Under the pieces are notes generated by a model. The model worked only from the letters and a program-made list of their open reading frames with translations. It had not been told where the DNA came from and did not search any database. Shown here piece after piece: positions 10,442 to 20,998 of a stretch of 64,000 nt of DNA (positions are counted from its first letter, which is position 1; every line of letters begins with the position of its first letter). The DNA is taken from the NCBI RefSeq assembly GCF_019112545.1, contig NW_025064880.1:935719-999718 (forward strand), read 5' to 3'. The DNA comes from Guyanagaster necrorhizus. Lineage: Eukaryota; Basidiomycota; Agaricomycetes; Agaricales; Physalacriaceae. The translations under genes were made by a program, and so were the position numbers.

Positions 10442-12943
10442 ATACCTCCGCGAAAGCACTATGTCAATCCATTATTTGCAGTATGGGTAGAAGAAAAACT
10501 GATTCAACTGAAAGAGAATACACCAGGTAACGTATAGTCCACGTTTGGTCGAGTATACTATGATTTTCACGCTAGACTCAAATCTTTGCTTTACGTACGG
10601 AAAGGCACTCAGAAGTATACGAGAGCATCTAGATCCTGTTGACATTCATTCGTCAGACAGCTCAAGTATGTCGGACCCAAAATCGTCGACTTTCTCAAGT
10701 AGAAAATGGAGCAGAATGTCGGCAGTAGCACTTAACTCCCAGCATTGGCGCCAAAAAAGCGTGACAGGCAGCCGAGCAAGAAGGCTGCCCAAAGGCGAGA
10801 TGATGACAGTTCAATCGCTGGACCGTCGACGGGAAAACGATCCGAGAGCTCACGAGACCCCTCAGAATCTCGTCCCGGCAAGCGTCCTGCCTATCCAGAC
10901 AGCGATTATTTCGACCTTCCCAGCGTACCATCACAGTTCTATATCCCTCACGATATCTTTCAGTTCTGTTACCTTGGTGTGTTGGCTTCAAAGTTTCCAC
11001 TGCATCTATTTATTGACTTGCTACCGAGACAACTCTGACCGCCCTGTAAGCGATCGTAATGAAGCGCACGTTGGAGGATACTCTGTGCAAAATTCATATC
11101 GCTTGGGCTACAAAGTTCGATATCTAGTGGGGCGTGAATATGCCATGCAAGAACGGCTATATGATTCAAAGCCTTCGGGCGACGGGAAATCAGCTACCGC
11201 CTTTGTTGATATTGAAGACTCTGACTGTTTTGCCATATCGACTCTGCCGCTTGAGGAATTTGCGCAGCCGTCCCTTTCCGAACTGTTGTCAGCGGAGACT
11301 GCTGGACAACGTGGAATAACATATTCTCTTGATCTTAGCAGGCAGGGCCAGACGTCGTATTCCCGCGCGAACACATCGACAATCATTTCCACTACGAAAA
11401 GGCCGAAAGTTATCGAAGAGAAGCTCAATCCTCCCTACCAGGTGACAGCCTCCCGTTCCAGTCTGCAAAAGATTGGGCCATATTCTCAGCCTTCTGCACA
11501 AACATCCCCACCTAATCCCCCACCTATGATGGCGAGCAATGGTATTTCGTCAAGCCGCGTTACATCTACACTGCGTCATACACCTCCTAAGAGTATTCCA
11601 CCAAATATCTTGGGTGTAAGCACGTCTCAGAGAGATGCAGGTCCGGGTAGGATCAGTGATTGTCCTGTAGCAATGGCGCGCTCCCACACCACGCCGGTAT
11701 TGAATCCGACGGGAACTAGGACGCATAAGCGATCTCGACCGTCCCACGCCATTCCAAATCTTCCTCCTGCCCAAACCACCGACAACGCCTCCGGTGATCC
11801 AAGCAACTTCATTTCCTTTGATCCAATCATATTTGCAGCTCAGACTTACGAGATTGTTTTGATTATGGATACTCGGGAAATAAAGGATCAACAGATTATT
11901 TCAAGGTACAACTGGAGAAGGGGGGCATCAAAGTAGAGGTGCGCGTTCTGGTTCTAGCCGACGCCTGCTGGATTGCACGGCGGAAGTATCCAGCAGGCAA
12001 CGAGATGGATGAGGTGGTTCTCGACGCCATCGTGGAACGGAAAACATTGAGAGACCTACACCAAAGTATCGTCAAAGATAAGCGGTTTCATAAGCAAAAG
12101 GTGATCTTTGCATCTTTCCGTGTTTCTGCCATCTCATCATTTTGTAAAGTTTCGTTTACACCAGTCTGGTATTACGCACGTATACTACCTCGTTGAGAAT
12201 TACAGTGAGCAAATTACTTTTTCTCATTCATATTCGATGACATAATTCAGTGATGGATCACGCTCTCAAGGAATTTGAGCTTCAGATCAATACGGCGCTA
12301 TCTTCAACGCAGATCGTTGATGGTTTCATGGTCAAAGAGACGCGCGATATACAGGACACAATCACCTGGTATGTTGGTGTACACGAGGGTCTAATAGACG
12401 TTTACATGGTTGGCGCTTTCTCCTGCTGTTCCGGACTTCGTCCCATCCATGACCTGTTTTAGGACAAAGACCTACACATCATTCCCTCAGCAGCTATTAG
12501 ACGGCACAGCTACCTGGACATGCAAAAGATGCTCCGAGAACGGCATCACGATCGCGTGTATCTGACGACATTTACCCAGTTTCAATCTCTGAACTCCAAG
12601 AACGGGTTCAAGACTGAGCACTGTCTGGGCGAAGATGCTATTGAGCGTGCATGGTTTAAGTGCAGAAAAGGTGGGCGCTATCCTCAACAAATACCCTACC
12701 CCGACGAGTCTATATGTAGCATTTCGCGAGGCGGAAGATTTGCAACAGGCGATGCAACAGTACGAAGACAGCAATGGTGGTCCGCAAGTACCGAAAGGAA
12801 GGCGGAAGGCTAGGAGCAATGTACCTAAGGCGGAGCTGCTGCCGGCCGATATAAACCGAGAGTGTGGGAGACCCATTGGGGACGTCTTGAGTAAAAAGAT
12901 TTACACGCTGTTGATGTCAGCGGATTATAGCTCTGCTGAGTGA
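10442..12943 (+). pseudogene. MUS81: MUS81 homologue with several apparent lesions
   Basis: The segments are clear Mus81 by family order. They are PPRKHYVNPLFAVWVEEK (10445 onward), an HhH (QLKYVGPKIVDFL) and a basic linker (PKKRDRQPSKKAAQ). Next come the nuclease strand EIVLIMDTREIK, VEVRVLVLADACWIARRK, and the catalytic IVERKTLRDL (ERKxxxD kept). RLHQSGITHVYYLVENY, LTTFTQFQSL and the C-terminal KVGAILNKYPTPTSL and LSKKIYTLL complete the order. Stop TGA at 12941-12943. Several introns are intact (for example 10527-10575). Lesions: the expected ATG reads ATA at 10442 and no in-frame ATG follows the stop at 10409. There is a TAG at 10700-10702 inside the HhH, and frame shifts near 10655-10660, 11882-11886 and 12598-12604. 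I cannot find the winged-helix segment. A 463-codon frame runs through 10545-11936 but does not follow homology throughout. It could instead be a divergent gene with unusual splicing. Confidence 0.7.
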
Positions 12944-13591
12944 TCTTGGACTTTACTTGTCGTCGATTATCTTCATTTTTGGTAGGACTGGACGCCAGAC
13001 CGAATTAAAATTCATATCTTGTACCCATTTCGTGGCTCTGAGAGATAACCTTCGTCACGCAAATCAGAGGTCGGATACCGTTCTGGGCTGCCTTTGAAGG
13101 TGCATCACGAATTATAAGTCTCCTTCCGTCGGAATCAAACTTTGTACTTGGTGGTACCTTGGCTCCGGTTTGAGCTACTGCTTGTCTGTCTTTAGGAAAT
13201 TCATCATGTATTAGATGATGAGAAGTTCATCCTTGCAAGCGAATCCAGAATGACCTGCCGAAAATCGAAAGGTTGCAAACTTGCTATACAGACAGTCTCT
13301 TTCAAATTTCTTTGTTACAATGTTCTTTATTGACGGACGAAGATGTGGGGTTCCAAAAGTAGCAATATCTCGACTTATTCCCAGACTTATGGAGATGGAC
13401 AAAGGCAACGTCGGGTTGTTAGCTAATGCCCGGTTCCCATTTTCCATTGATATAAAGGGCTCATTCATCCTTTGATCCCTTTCATCTACGAACGACTCGA
13501 ATATTCCTCGCAGCTCTGGCCAGCTTGTTACGTTTCCTTGGACGCGATTTGCGGTCCAAAACACTCTTTCATCACCTTTCCCTTGTAAATC
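12944..13591. other. Spacer with one unassigned minus-strand frame (13211-13651)
   Basis: No recognised gene lies here. A minus-strand frame of 146 codons starts with ATG at 13651 and ends at 13211. It reads like ordinary protein (for example VFWTANRVQGNVTSWPELRG) but I know no family for it. A second open minus-strand stretch near 13013-13205 ends EMGTRYEF. They could be exons of one small gene, but no convincing splice joins them. The frame's start overlaps the first exon of the membrane-protein gene on the other strand. Confidence 0.25.
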
Positions 13592-14476
13592 ATGAGAACA
13601 TTCATTGTATCCTACCGTGTTATTAAATTCGGGGTATATGGTCAGTGGCATTTTCTATCAACTCTCCCTGTATGCTAACTTCGTCCGTTCCAGTCCTCAT
13701 CTGTATCGTGAATGTGGCCATGTTGGCTTTGTTGATGGCCTCACTTATTGTTGGGTCTATAGGATGTATGTCGTCTCCAAATTCAACAAAGTCTGGCTAA
13801 TGAGTGAATCACTGCACTAGTGATAGAGGGTGTTGCGATTCTGTTAAACGGGCTTCCACCTGTCGTTACGATGTATACAATGTTATGGAGGTACCACAAA
13901 TACGAGTGGTGGTCTAAAGATGAAATTGAAGAACTATCAAAGGTTCGCAGTATGGTGACATTTGGCGTCCTCTTTGTGATTACTTTAAGTGAGTCCTTCA
14001 TTCAAACTTGCATTCCCCCTCTGGAATTCTGATGTACATTATAAATATAGCATCGTCGATTCTATATACTGTTCTCGAAGTACAGGGACAGCTGGTCGAA
14101 AGCTTTTCCGCGCTTTCGAACTCGAACTCGTTGGCCGTTGTTCTAGTTGTTCTGTCGTGGGTTTCACCACCAGCAGGTGCATTTCTCTCTTGTCTTTCTA
14201 TATATCAAGGACTGATAGGAAAATATAGTTGTTATTGGCTTCGTTGTCGCGTACAAAGAAAACTTGCAGTCCCCACCTATCGTCCGACCTCCCCGAATGG
14301 TGGGCAGATTTTGTAATGATGATGCGAACATTTCTCGGACGCACTCCATGGTACTGGGTCACGTAACCACAGAGTACAAAATAGGAAGCTTCACTAGCTG
14401 GGATCCATCAAAGACTCATAGGATGGTCATACTAAGGGCACAACTAGAAACAAAATGTCAAATTCCAGAGCGATAG
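13592..14476 (+). CDS. Small multi-pass membrane protein, unrecognised
   Basis: Five exons splice into one frame. ATG 13592 to 13640 encodes MRTFIVSYRVIKFGVY. The introns are 13641-13693, 13766-13820 and 13989-14050, plus one of about 50 bases near 14178-14228. The protein, about 220 residues, has four hydrophobic segments: LICIVNVAMLALLMASLIVG, the stretch around IEGVAILLNGLPPVVTM, VTFGVLFVITLTSSILYTVL, and SLAVVLVVLSWVSPPAVVIG. A polar tail of about 70 residues ends CQIPER with TAG at 14474-14476. The charged loop KYEWWSKDEIEELSK lies between helices 2 and 3. This layout resembles fungal orphan membrane proteins; no function can be stated. It is convergent with the RAD57-like gene. Confidence 0.55.
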
Positions 14477-14573
14477 ACCACTGTGACATTAGACTAGAGA
14501 CTGGGATTATTTTTCTCATTCTTGCTTCTGTCACGTTGCTAAATGCATACATAAAGAACTTAAGTCAAATTGC

Positions 14574-15983
14574 CTATGGATCGGACGATGCATCAAGTCC
14601 GACAACAGAATTTAGCAGGTCATCGTTGGTGGGCTTCCACTCAAAAGCAGGTTCTCCTTCTATGTCACAATCGATATTGGTTACGGATTCAGATATATTC
14701 CCGTTTTCGATGCATCCGACATCTAAGGGCGAAATTTGAGTGCTCAATGGCAGTACTGAGGGTCCGGCGGTAGACAGTGAACGTTGCGAGACTTGAAGAG
14801 CAACAGTAGGCGTACGGTCATCATCCGGCAAGATCGATATACCGGCGGGGCCAACTATATAATCCAAGGACGCTGGTGAAGATACGGAACTGAAAATAAT
14901 GCTCAGTCGTCGGATGAGGGTCGCTTGATCGGTTTCGGAGTGAGTTAGCGTTGAGGCACCTGTCGCACTCCAGTCATCAAGTTTTAGGCGCTTTTCCGCG
15001 AAAGAATCCTGTGGATACCTGCGTCGACTTGTGCGAGAGAGCTGGATACGAGCGTTGACTTGGTTTGCCCAAACCAGACCCAAACTAGCTTCTTTCCTAT
15101 CTTCCCCGTGTATACTGTCAGCGCAGCTGAACCAGCGAGATTGATCACTGTACAAAATGTTGTCGTCGTTTGCCTCCACTGGCTCTGGATCAAACGCGTC
15201 TACCACCTCGTTGAGAACAACAACTGCAATGTTATATTTGCTGGAAAGAATATGAAGTAGAGAGGACACTTGAGCGATGTCCCTGGACCTCTGGACCAGC
15301 GTCTTTGTGGTAGTTTTGTCTGTGGTATGGAACAATTCACCAAGGGCGTCGATGACCAGGAGTTTCACAGGCTTCGTTGCAGAATCTGCGAGCTTTGAAT
15401 CTACAAACTGGGGGAGTGTGATGGATAGGACATGGATTAACACGGGTATCGTAGGGCACGACATTGTGTGAACATCGTGGAGTCCACACAGCGAAGGAGA
15501 GAGTAACGGATGGGCATCCAAGATGTCGAGCAAACGCGCCGTTGGAAGCACCGAGGACGTCGTCAGATAGCAAGTTGAGCCCAGAAGGCCTCCAAGCCTC
15601 GACGGTATCTGCACCAGCAGGGAAAGTTGCAAGGCCAGTTGGGTTTTTCCAGCCGCACTGAGAAAAAATAAGACTTGCGTCCTGGATGAGGGATCGAAGA
15701 CGACGAACCTTTCACCAACAACCTCCCATAGCATTCCTGTCCGTATCCCACCGCCTAGGGCACCGTCGAGGTGCTCATCTCCCGTCGTAAACTTCTCCTC
15801 GCCTTCATGCACAAGCTCCTTTAAGGATTGGATTCCACACAGATCCTCTTGAAACAGAATCTGGACGATTCTCTTGGCCTCCAAGGGTGAAATTCGGCAC
15901 CTCCGAGCCAGTTCTTCAGGCGGAGCGAAAAGTACATCGTCGGGAGTCAGATAATTTCCTGCTCGGGCCGTTAGCATCAGCAT
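14574..15983 (-). CDS. RAD57: RAD51 paralogue of the RAD57/XRCC3 type
   Basis: RecA-fold ATPases of this type form mediator heterodimers (Rad55-Rad57, Rad51C-Xrcc3) that help load Rad51 in homologous recombination. The N terminus has an HhH-like part (PPEELARRCRISPLEAKRIV) and the conserved LDGALGGGIRTGMLWEVVGE. A 51-base intron (15658-15708) splits the Walker A serine codon; spliced, it reads GESAAGKTQLALQLSLLVQ. Walker B is VKLLVIDALGELF. NIAVVVLNEVVDAFD and ASLGLVWANQVNARIQLSRT are characteristic of Rad57/Xrcc3. The C-terminal ~100 residues are variable. Stop TAG at 14574-14576, about 100 bases from the convergent membrane-protein gene. Two ATGs, at 15983 and 15977, could serve as start. 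Confidence 0.87.
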   Translation of the reverse strand: MLMLTARAGNYLTPDDVLFAPPEELARRCRISPLEAKRIVQILFQEDLCGIQSLKELVHEGEEKFTTGDEHLDGALGGGIRTGMLWEVVGERFVVFDPSSRTQVLFFLSAAGKTQLALQLSLLVQIPSRLGGLLGSTCYLTTSSVLPTARLLDILDAHPLLSPSLCGLHDVHTMSCPTIPVLIHVLSITLPQFVDSKLADSATKPVKLLVIDALGELFHTTDKTTTKTLVQRSRDIAQVSSLLHILSSKYNIAVVVLNEVVDAFDPEPVEANDDNILYSDQSRWFSCADSIHGEDRKEASLGLVWANQVNARIQLSRTSRRRYPQDSFAEKRLKLDDWSATGASTLTHSETDQATLIRRLSIIFSSVSSPASLDYIVGPAGISILPDDDRTPTVALQVSQRSLSTAGPSVLPLSTQISPLDVGCIENGNISESVTNIDCDIEGEPAFEWKPTNDDLLNSVVGLDASSDP

Positions 15984-16181
15984 CGTCGGTACCTGGTGGA
16001 TCCTATACCTTTCTTAAGAGCAATCCGTTGTACGTCAAGAAGTTTATCAAAGGGAGAAATGATGATGGTGCCCATAGAAAGCGTTATTTGCACAAGAGGA
16101 AAGCAGAAAACAATGACGCATAATTTATGAAATCCTCCATAACAGACATAGATATATAAGCCCAACCTGCTCGGATTTCCC

Positions 16182-19100
16182 TCACCGCTGCCGTGATGCT
16201 ATAGCAGTATCCGAGTTCGTCCGCCCCAAGAGACCACCAACAACATTGGATACAGTTTCAGTGATCTGACGCTGCTGAATCTGCGAGTGCTTTACGTAGA
16301 ACAGACGGACACTCGTCGAGTTCCATACTCCTAAAGGAGTCATGGCTCGAACGTAGATTTCTCCCCATATTAAAGAAGTCAGCCATACGATGGAAGCATC
16401 TGACCACTGTTCGTACAATAAGAAAGACTGGGACTAACAGAAAGGAAAAGAAATTTACCAGGAATTTCCGAGGCGTTAAGGGATTAACAGGAGGTAACAC
16501 GTCCTTCAGAGTTACTGACCCTAAGAATTCCAAGACCGTAGACGTCGAATTAGCTTTGTGCCGTGATGCTTGAAGTTCTTGGACTTTAGGTAAGAGCTCA
16601 GATATAATCAGCATTACCGGATCTAAGGGTAAGCTAGACGACAGGTGCATTAGTAAAAACGTCCCAATTGCTGAATGAATCAATTTACCCTTCCTGCCAA
16701 GACGATACCTGCTGAACACGCGTCAGAAATAATTGTCGATTGTTGCGGGAAACACAAACCCAATCATGAGTAGGTATAAAGCCGTTCCTTCCAGTACCAG
16801 AAGCGGCCACCCGCTCAAGGCTGATGGTAGTATCGGATGATAGGGAACGTCTCTCCTTCATTTTACCTCGAGCCTTCTCAGACACCGACGACGCAGGATC
16901 TGCAGCCATCTCCGTTGGTATAGACTCAGCAGTCGGCGACATCGGTGGGACAACCACTGTTTCTGCATCGTGATCGGGGGAAGCCGTGACTTCCTCCAGC
17001 TCGTCTTGAGACTCGTGCGAAAGAAGCCGTTCCTTTTCACTACGCGAAACAGGCCCTTCCGCAGATTCTCTAGAAGTTTTTATAGTAGTCTTACGGCTCT
17101 GCTCCTCCTTTGCCAGCTGGACACGCCTGATTTCTCGTAATCCTTGGGAAAGCGTAAACGTTCCCAGGTCCTCAAACGTCTTATGCGATGAAATTATGCT
17201 ATATATGAGATTGGGATTCTCCGCCAAATGATGGAGGATGACAGAATTGAATACCTCCAACCTGGGGAGAGTTAGGAAAATGTGCTAGTTTGTGCAAAGT
17301 ACTCACATAAAGAACAGAAGTCTAGGATGACCTTCACCGGCCAAAAGAAAGAGGGGATTCGAGAAGGACGTGAACAGCTGGATCAACCTAGCACTAGACG
17401 TCACGCTCAGGTTTTTGAAATAGGGCGCCAGATTCGACAGTGCGATAATGAGGGCAGGATACAGCGAATTGAGAGACCCAGAAGTGGTTGCCACCACAGA
17501 ATAAATTGCCTTTGGTATGGTAAGAACGACTGTGAGAAAAGAGGTTACTACCGTACGTTGATCATGAAATCAGCAGCAGTTCCCGGCACGCTCCATTTTG
17601 CAGGAAGTTGTATTCTGATAGGCGATGCGAATCTGTTTCCAAGTGCGGGTTCTGCTGAAAGCGTTTGAATGATGTACGAAAGTGTTCTACATAGTCCATG
17701 TTGCTCTATGACACTTTATGAGCATGTGAACCGCAACGAAGACCGAAGGAAACACACGAGGCTTGTCTTTGATTTCTAAATTGTAGCACAGAAGATGGGC
17801 CATGAGATCCGTGGCCCTGTCCATGTCCAAAACAAACGCGCGGAATTTCTGTATTTGTTGGATCAACTTGGGTCGCACCTTGATCATTGGCGAAACACTG
17901 ACTTTATTGAGTTCAATCATCTTCCATAGAAATAGTACTAATACAACATTAGCATCCAGAGTCATATCAAGATGAAACTCACCGATTTCTGCGACGTAAG
18001 GTATAGATTTCCTTGCGCCGGGAAGTAAATTGTTTACGCTAGCCAACTGTTGATTCATGACGCCGAGTATACCATCCAAAATAAAGTTGAAATCCTGCGT
18101 GCGATGCTAAATCCCAAAAAAATGAGCGCAGTGTGTTCCAAGGTGGAATGAACACCCACGAGTTTCATAAGGAAATACCGGAAAGAGTTGGTCTTGGCGG
18201 TAGGAACAGACGTCTGGTTTTCCGAGGTCCCAGTGAGGACATCTCTCGCACTGCCACTCTGAAAGTCAAGAATAGCCACCAAAACCTGGAGGCACATGCC
18301 AACAAGAGTTGATCTAGGGTCTTCACCCTTGAACACGAGATGGTTGTAAGGTAGCCGCCCAGTCATGCTGGTATTGACCGAGTTCATAGATGTATTGAGA
18401 AGCGAGCACAGAATAGTGAGGACATCACGCCGGGGTGTCTTCTGAATGAGGTGGAGGGTGTACAGGGAGGGCTTCGAGAAGAGTGACGATGGCGGGACAT
18501 ATATCTGCCTAGAAAGGAGGACGAGGAGAAGGCGCAGAACCTCGGTCTTATTATTATCATATTGGCTGTTGATGCCGAGGTCCACTGTCGATCCAATACC
18601 CTTTTCCCTTGGTGTATTTCAGCGGGAGAGAACGACTCTGGTGGGAAAGCGTAACAAATACCAAATGACATAGTTAATCTTGTGGTGGTCAACTTGAATT
18701 TTGGTCGGCAGTGTGAATCCGCAACAGAACAAGAGATCTATGATGCAGCTGAACAGCTTCTCCCCCAACGAGGGCATCGTTTTCGTCGGTCTCGGTGGTG
18801 TGCTCTCGGCTTCGTCCTCGCTATCGTCCTCGTCCTCAATCACAAACTGGGAGGTCCCTTCGTCCAGGGACTGCTTAACTTCCTGTCTCTTCCAAAGGAC
18901 CTCAAGCTCAAACACACTCGACTCACCTTCCACCTCAAAGACCACTGGCAAGACGCGCTGCAAGACGCGAAGACAATTTAATACTTCCTTTGTCGTGTTA
19001 CGGTCGGCGGACCCAGTGGCGTTTATGAACGACGATGCAAGTGCGGTGACAGACGCATTGGAAGCGGGGGGGAAGGTGTGGTCCGAGACGAGGTTGAAGA

Positions 19101-19522
19101 GTCGAGAGGTGACCACACGAATGAGGGTCGCGATGTTCTCTGGAGCATCTAGAAGGGCCCGTCGGACTATATAGGTAGTGAGCGATGAAATTTGTAGGTT
19201 AAGCAGCTTTCCAATACCGTCGTTTGGTGTAATAAGAGAGAACACTTCTGACGCAGAGTCGAAGAGGCTGATATACTGCATCCTTCTACTGAGTTCATTG
19301 TCAAGAATTAGGATAAGCGGCACCTACCTGGTCCCAGTAGGTATCGCTCTCCGGTATATTCTAAGCAACATAAACTCGAGTCCTGGTAGCTATTGAAACC
19401 AGACTCACCCGCACTGTCGCCAATTTGGAGAGACCGCCTGGCTGGCTGCGGAATCCGAGCTTTTTCTCGTCAGGAAGCAGGCCAAACGGTGACGCGAGCT
19501 TCTGGGGTATCCTGGAGAACAT
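16182..19522 (-). CDS. HID1 family protein (Golgi / dense-core vesicle sorting)
   Basis: Hid1 proteins (yeast-type Ftp105/Ubp5-binding proteins, metazoan HID-1) associate peripherally with the Golgi and act in vesicle sorting. ATG at 19522 gives a short first exon (KLGFRSQPGGLSKLATVR). It is followed by NIPESDTYWDQ and SLFDSASEVFSLITPND, matching the Hid1 N terminus (DDxxWDQFW). Later exons include APENIATLIRVV, HHKINYVIW, NNKTEVLRLLLVLLSRQIYV, LFLWKMIELNK, NPNLIYSIISSHKTFEDL and GFIPTHDWV. The C terminus has PLGVWNSTSVRLFYV, where human HID1 has PVWYDTDVKLFEI. The mid-protein insert before GFIPTHDWV is acidic and serine-rich, as usual. At least ten short introns are needed; splicing looks normal. 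Stop at 16182-16184. Confidence 0.85.
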
Positions 19523-19878
19523 GTCGACCGCAGCGTCGAACGTGGAAGCAAGTCAAGGAGTTTTGCACAGCCACTTGCTGATCATTCCCTTGATGCGAGG
19601 ATTTATTTATTTATTTAATTTAAAGGTTAAATCAAATCCGAGCGATGAAAAACGCGGTTGCAGCATTTTGTCATGAGAATAGAAGCAGGAGAAGCCGAGG
19701 AATGTGACCCCTTGGTGAGTCCATTTTGCCCCGAGATTACCGAAACGCCTGACATGCTACCCCCGTCCTTTGGTCTGGAAGGTGGCTAACTGAGAAACCG
19801 CAAAGAAAAAATGCTATTGTCAACGTCCAAAGCAAAGAATCGCTACGAAAAAGTACATGGTTCTAAGTACGGTATCTA
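19523..19878. other. Intergenic stretch with an ATTT microsatellite
   Basis: These 356 bases lie between the HID1 start and the cupredoxin stop. Near 19600-19620 there is a short ATTT tandem run (attta repeated about five times). Otherwise nothing is recognised. It should contain the HID1 promoter and the cupredoxin 3' untranslated region. Confidence 0.5.
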
Positions 19879-20782
19879 CTAAAGTGCGAGGACAATTACG
19901 GCGCCCAATACTGCAAGAGGAACACTAGCAAGGAGCTTCAAGGCTGACGACGATTGAGACGAGGTCGCCGTCGTAGAGGCGGACATGGAGGTAGGTGCAG
20001 CAGTGGCAATGCCATTGACACCACCAGTGACCGCTCCATTATCCTTTTCCTAATGGCAATAGTTAGAACTAGGGGCGGGAGGGGGAGGAAATGGGGGATA
20101 GTTAGTACCTGAACTTCAGAGCTACCGATGCTCAAGGCAGCAGCTCGGAAGCTGTCGTAGGTGTTGCCGGTGGGCGGGGCATTGACTGAGCCCACCATGC
20201 CCATACCGCAATGTCCTAGCTAGGGGAGTGTTAGCTTGGTGCTGTGAGATAAAAGTAGGACAAACCTGCTTGCAATGGAACCAGATGGCTACAAGGGCTG
20301 AGAAAGGGAATAGTATGTACATAAGAGGGGACCTACGCTGTGTATCGTCGGTGATGTTGATGGAAAACTGAGTTCCTGCAGTGAGACCAGAGTCGAACCC
20401 GCCAGGGGACGAGCCGTTGGCCGCGAGAAAGGTGCAGGGAGCAGCAAATGAGGACTGGGTGACAGAGTGGGTCAGACCGTTACTACAGCAGAGTCAGACC
20501 ACGGGAAGGGAAGAAGAAGAAAAAAAAAAAGAAAGACTTTGGGAAGAAGAATGTGACCAGGGTTCCGTTTGAAGCGGTAACATTGGCGGGGTGAAAGACA
20601 AAGCCCTCGTTGAAGGCGACGTCGACGTTGACGTGACCGGGAGTGTCTGCTGGAGCTGAGGGAGCAGCAGCAGCAGAAGCAGAGGTGGTGGTAGCAGGAG
20701 AACCTGCACCGCCGCCATAGAGCTGAGCAGAGACAAGAGAGCCGAGGGAGAGGAAGAGGGAGGATTGAATGAGGCAGAACAT
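19879..20782 (-). CDS. Secreted GPI-anchored cupredoxin-like protein
   Basis: The protein is a small blue-copper-fold extracellular protein common in basidiomycetes. ATG at 20782 starts a signal peptide (SSLFLSLGSLVSAQ). An Ala/Ser/Thr-rich spacer comes next, and then the cupredoxin strand HVNVDVAFNEGFVFHPANVT. After introns come NGLTHSVTQSSFAAPC, PIWFHCKQ, and LGHCGMGMVGSVN. The HxxxxC...H...M pattern matches type-1 copper ligands. The C terminus is Ser/Thr-rich and ends in a hydrophobic GPI signal (LLASVPLAVLGAVIVLAL), with TAG at 19879-19881. About four short introns split it. A poly-A/GAA low-complexity run lies in one intron near 20508-20540. The natural substrate is unknown. Confidence 0.82.
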
Positions 20783-20998
20783 TACTAGGGAATACCACGC
20801 TGGCTGTCAGTTTTAAGTGATCCATGAGATAATGCACAGCCAGAAGATGGTGTAGAGCCAATAGTGAGTGAGATGCGTGTAAAGTAGGACTACTTTTTAG
20901 TAGGAGTGGGTGTAGAATTCGAGACCAAAAGCAGAACATTGTCTAAATTTAGAGGGAAAAGAGGCGTGGAGATTTCTGACCAAAAGCAGTCAGTTGGC

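Noticed and set aside
10545..11936. A 463-codon open plus-strand frame that could be taken as one exon or gene
   Set aside because: Homology to Mus81 moves between frames inside it (HhH, linker and nuclease parts), and its long openness without following the family pattern suggests a partly fortuitous frame. I kept it as part of the MUS81 locus.
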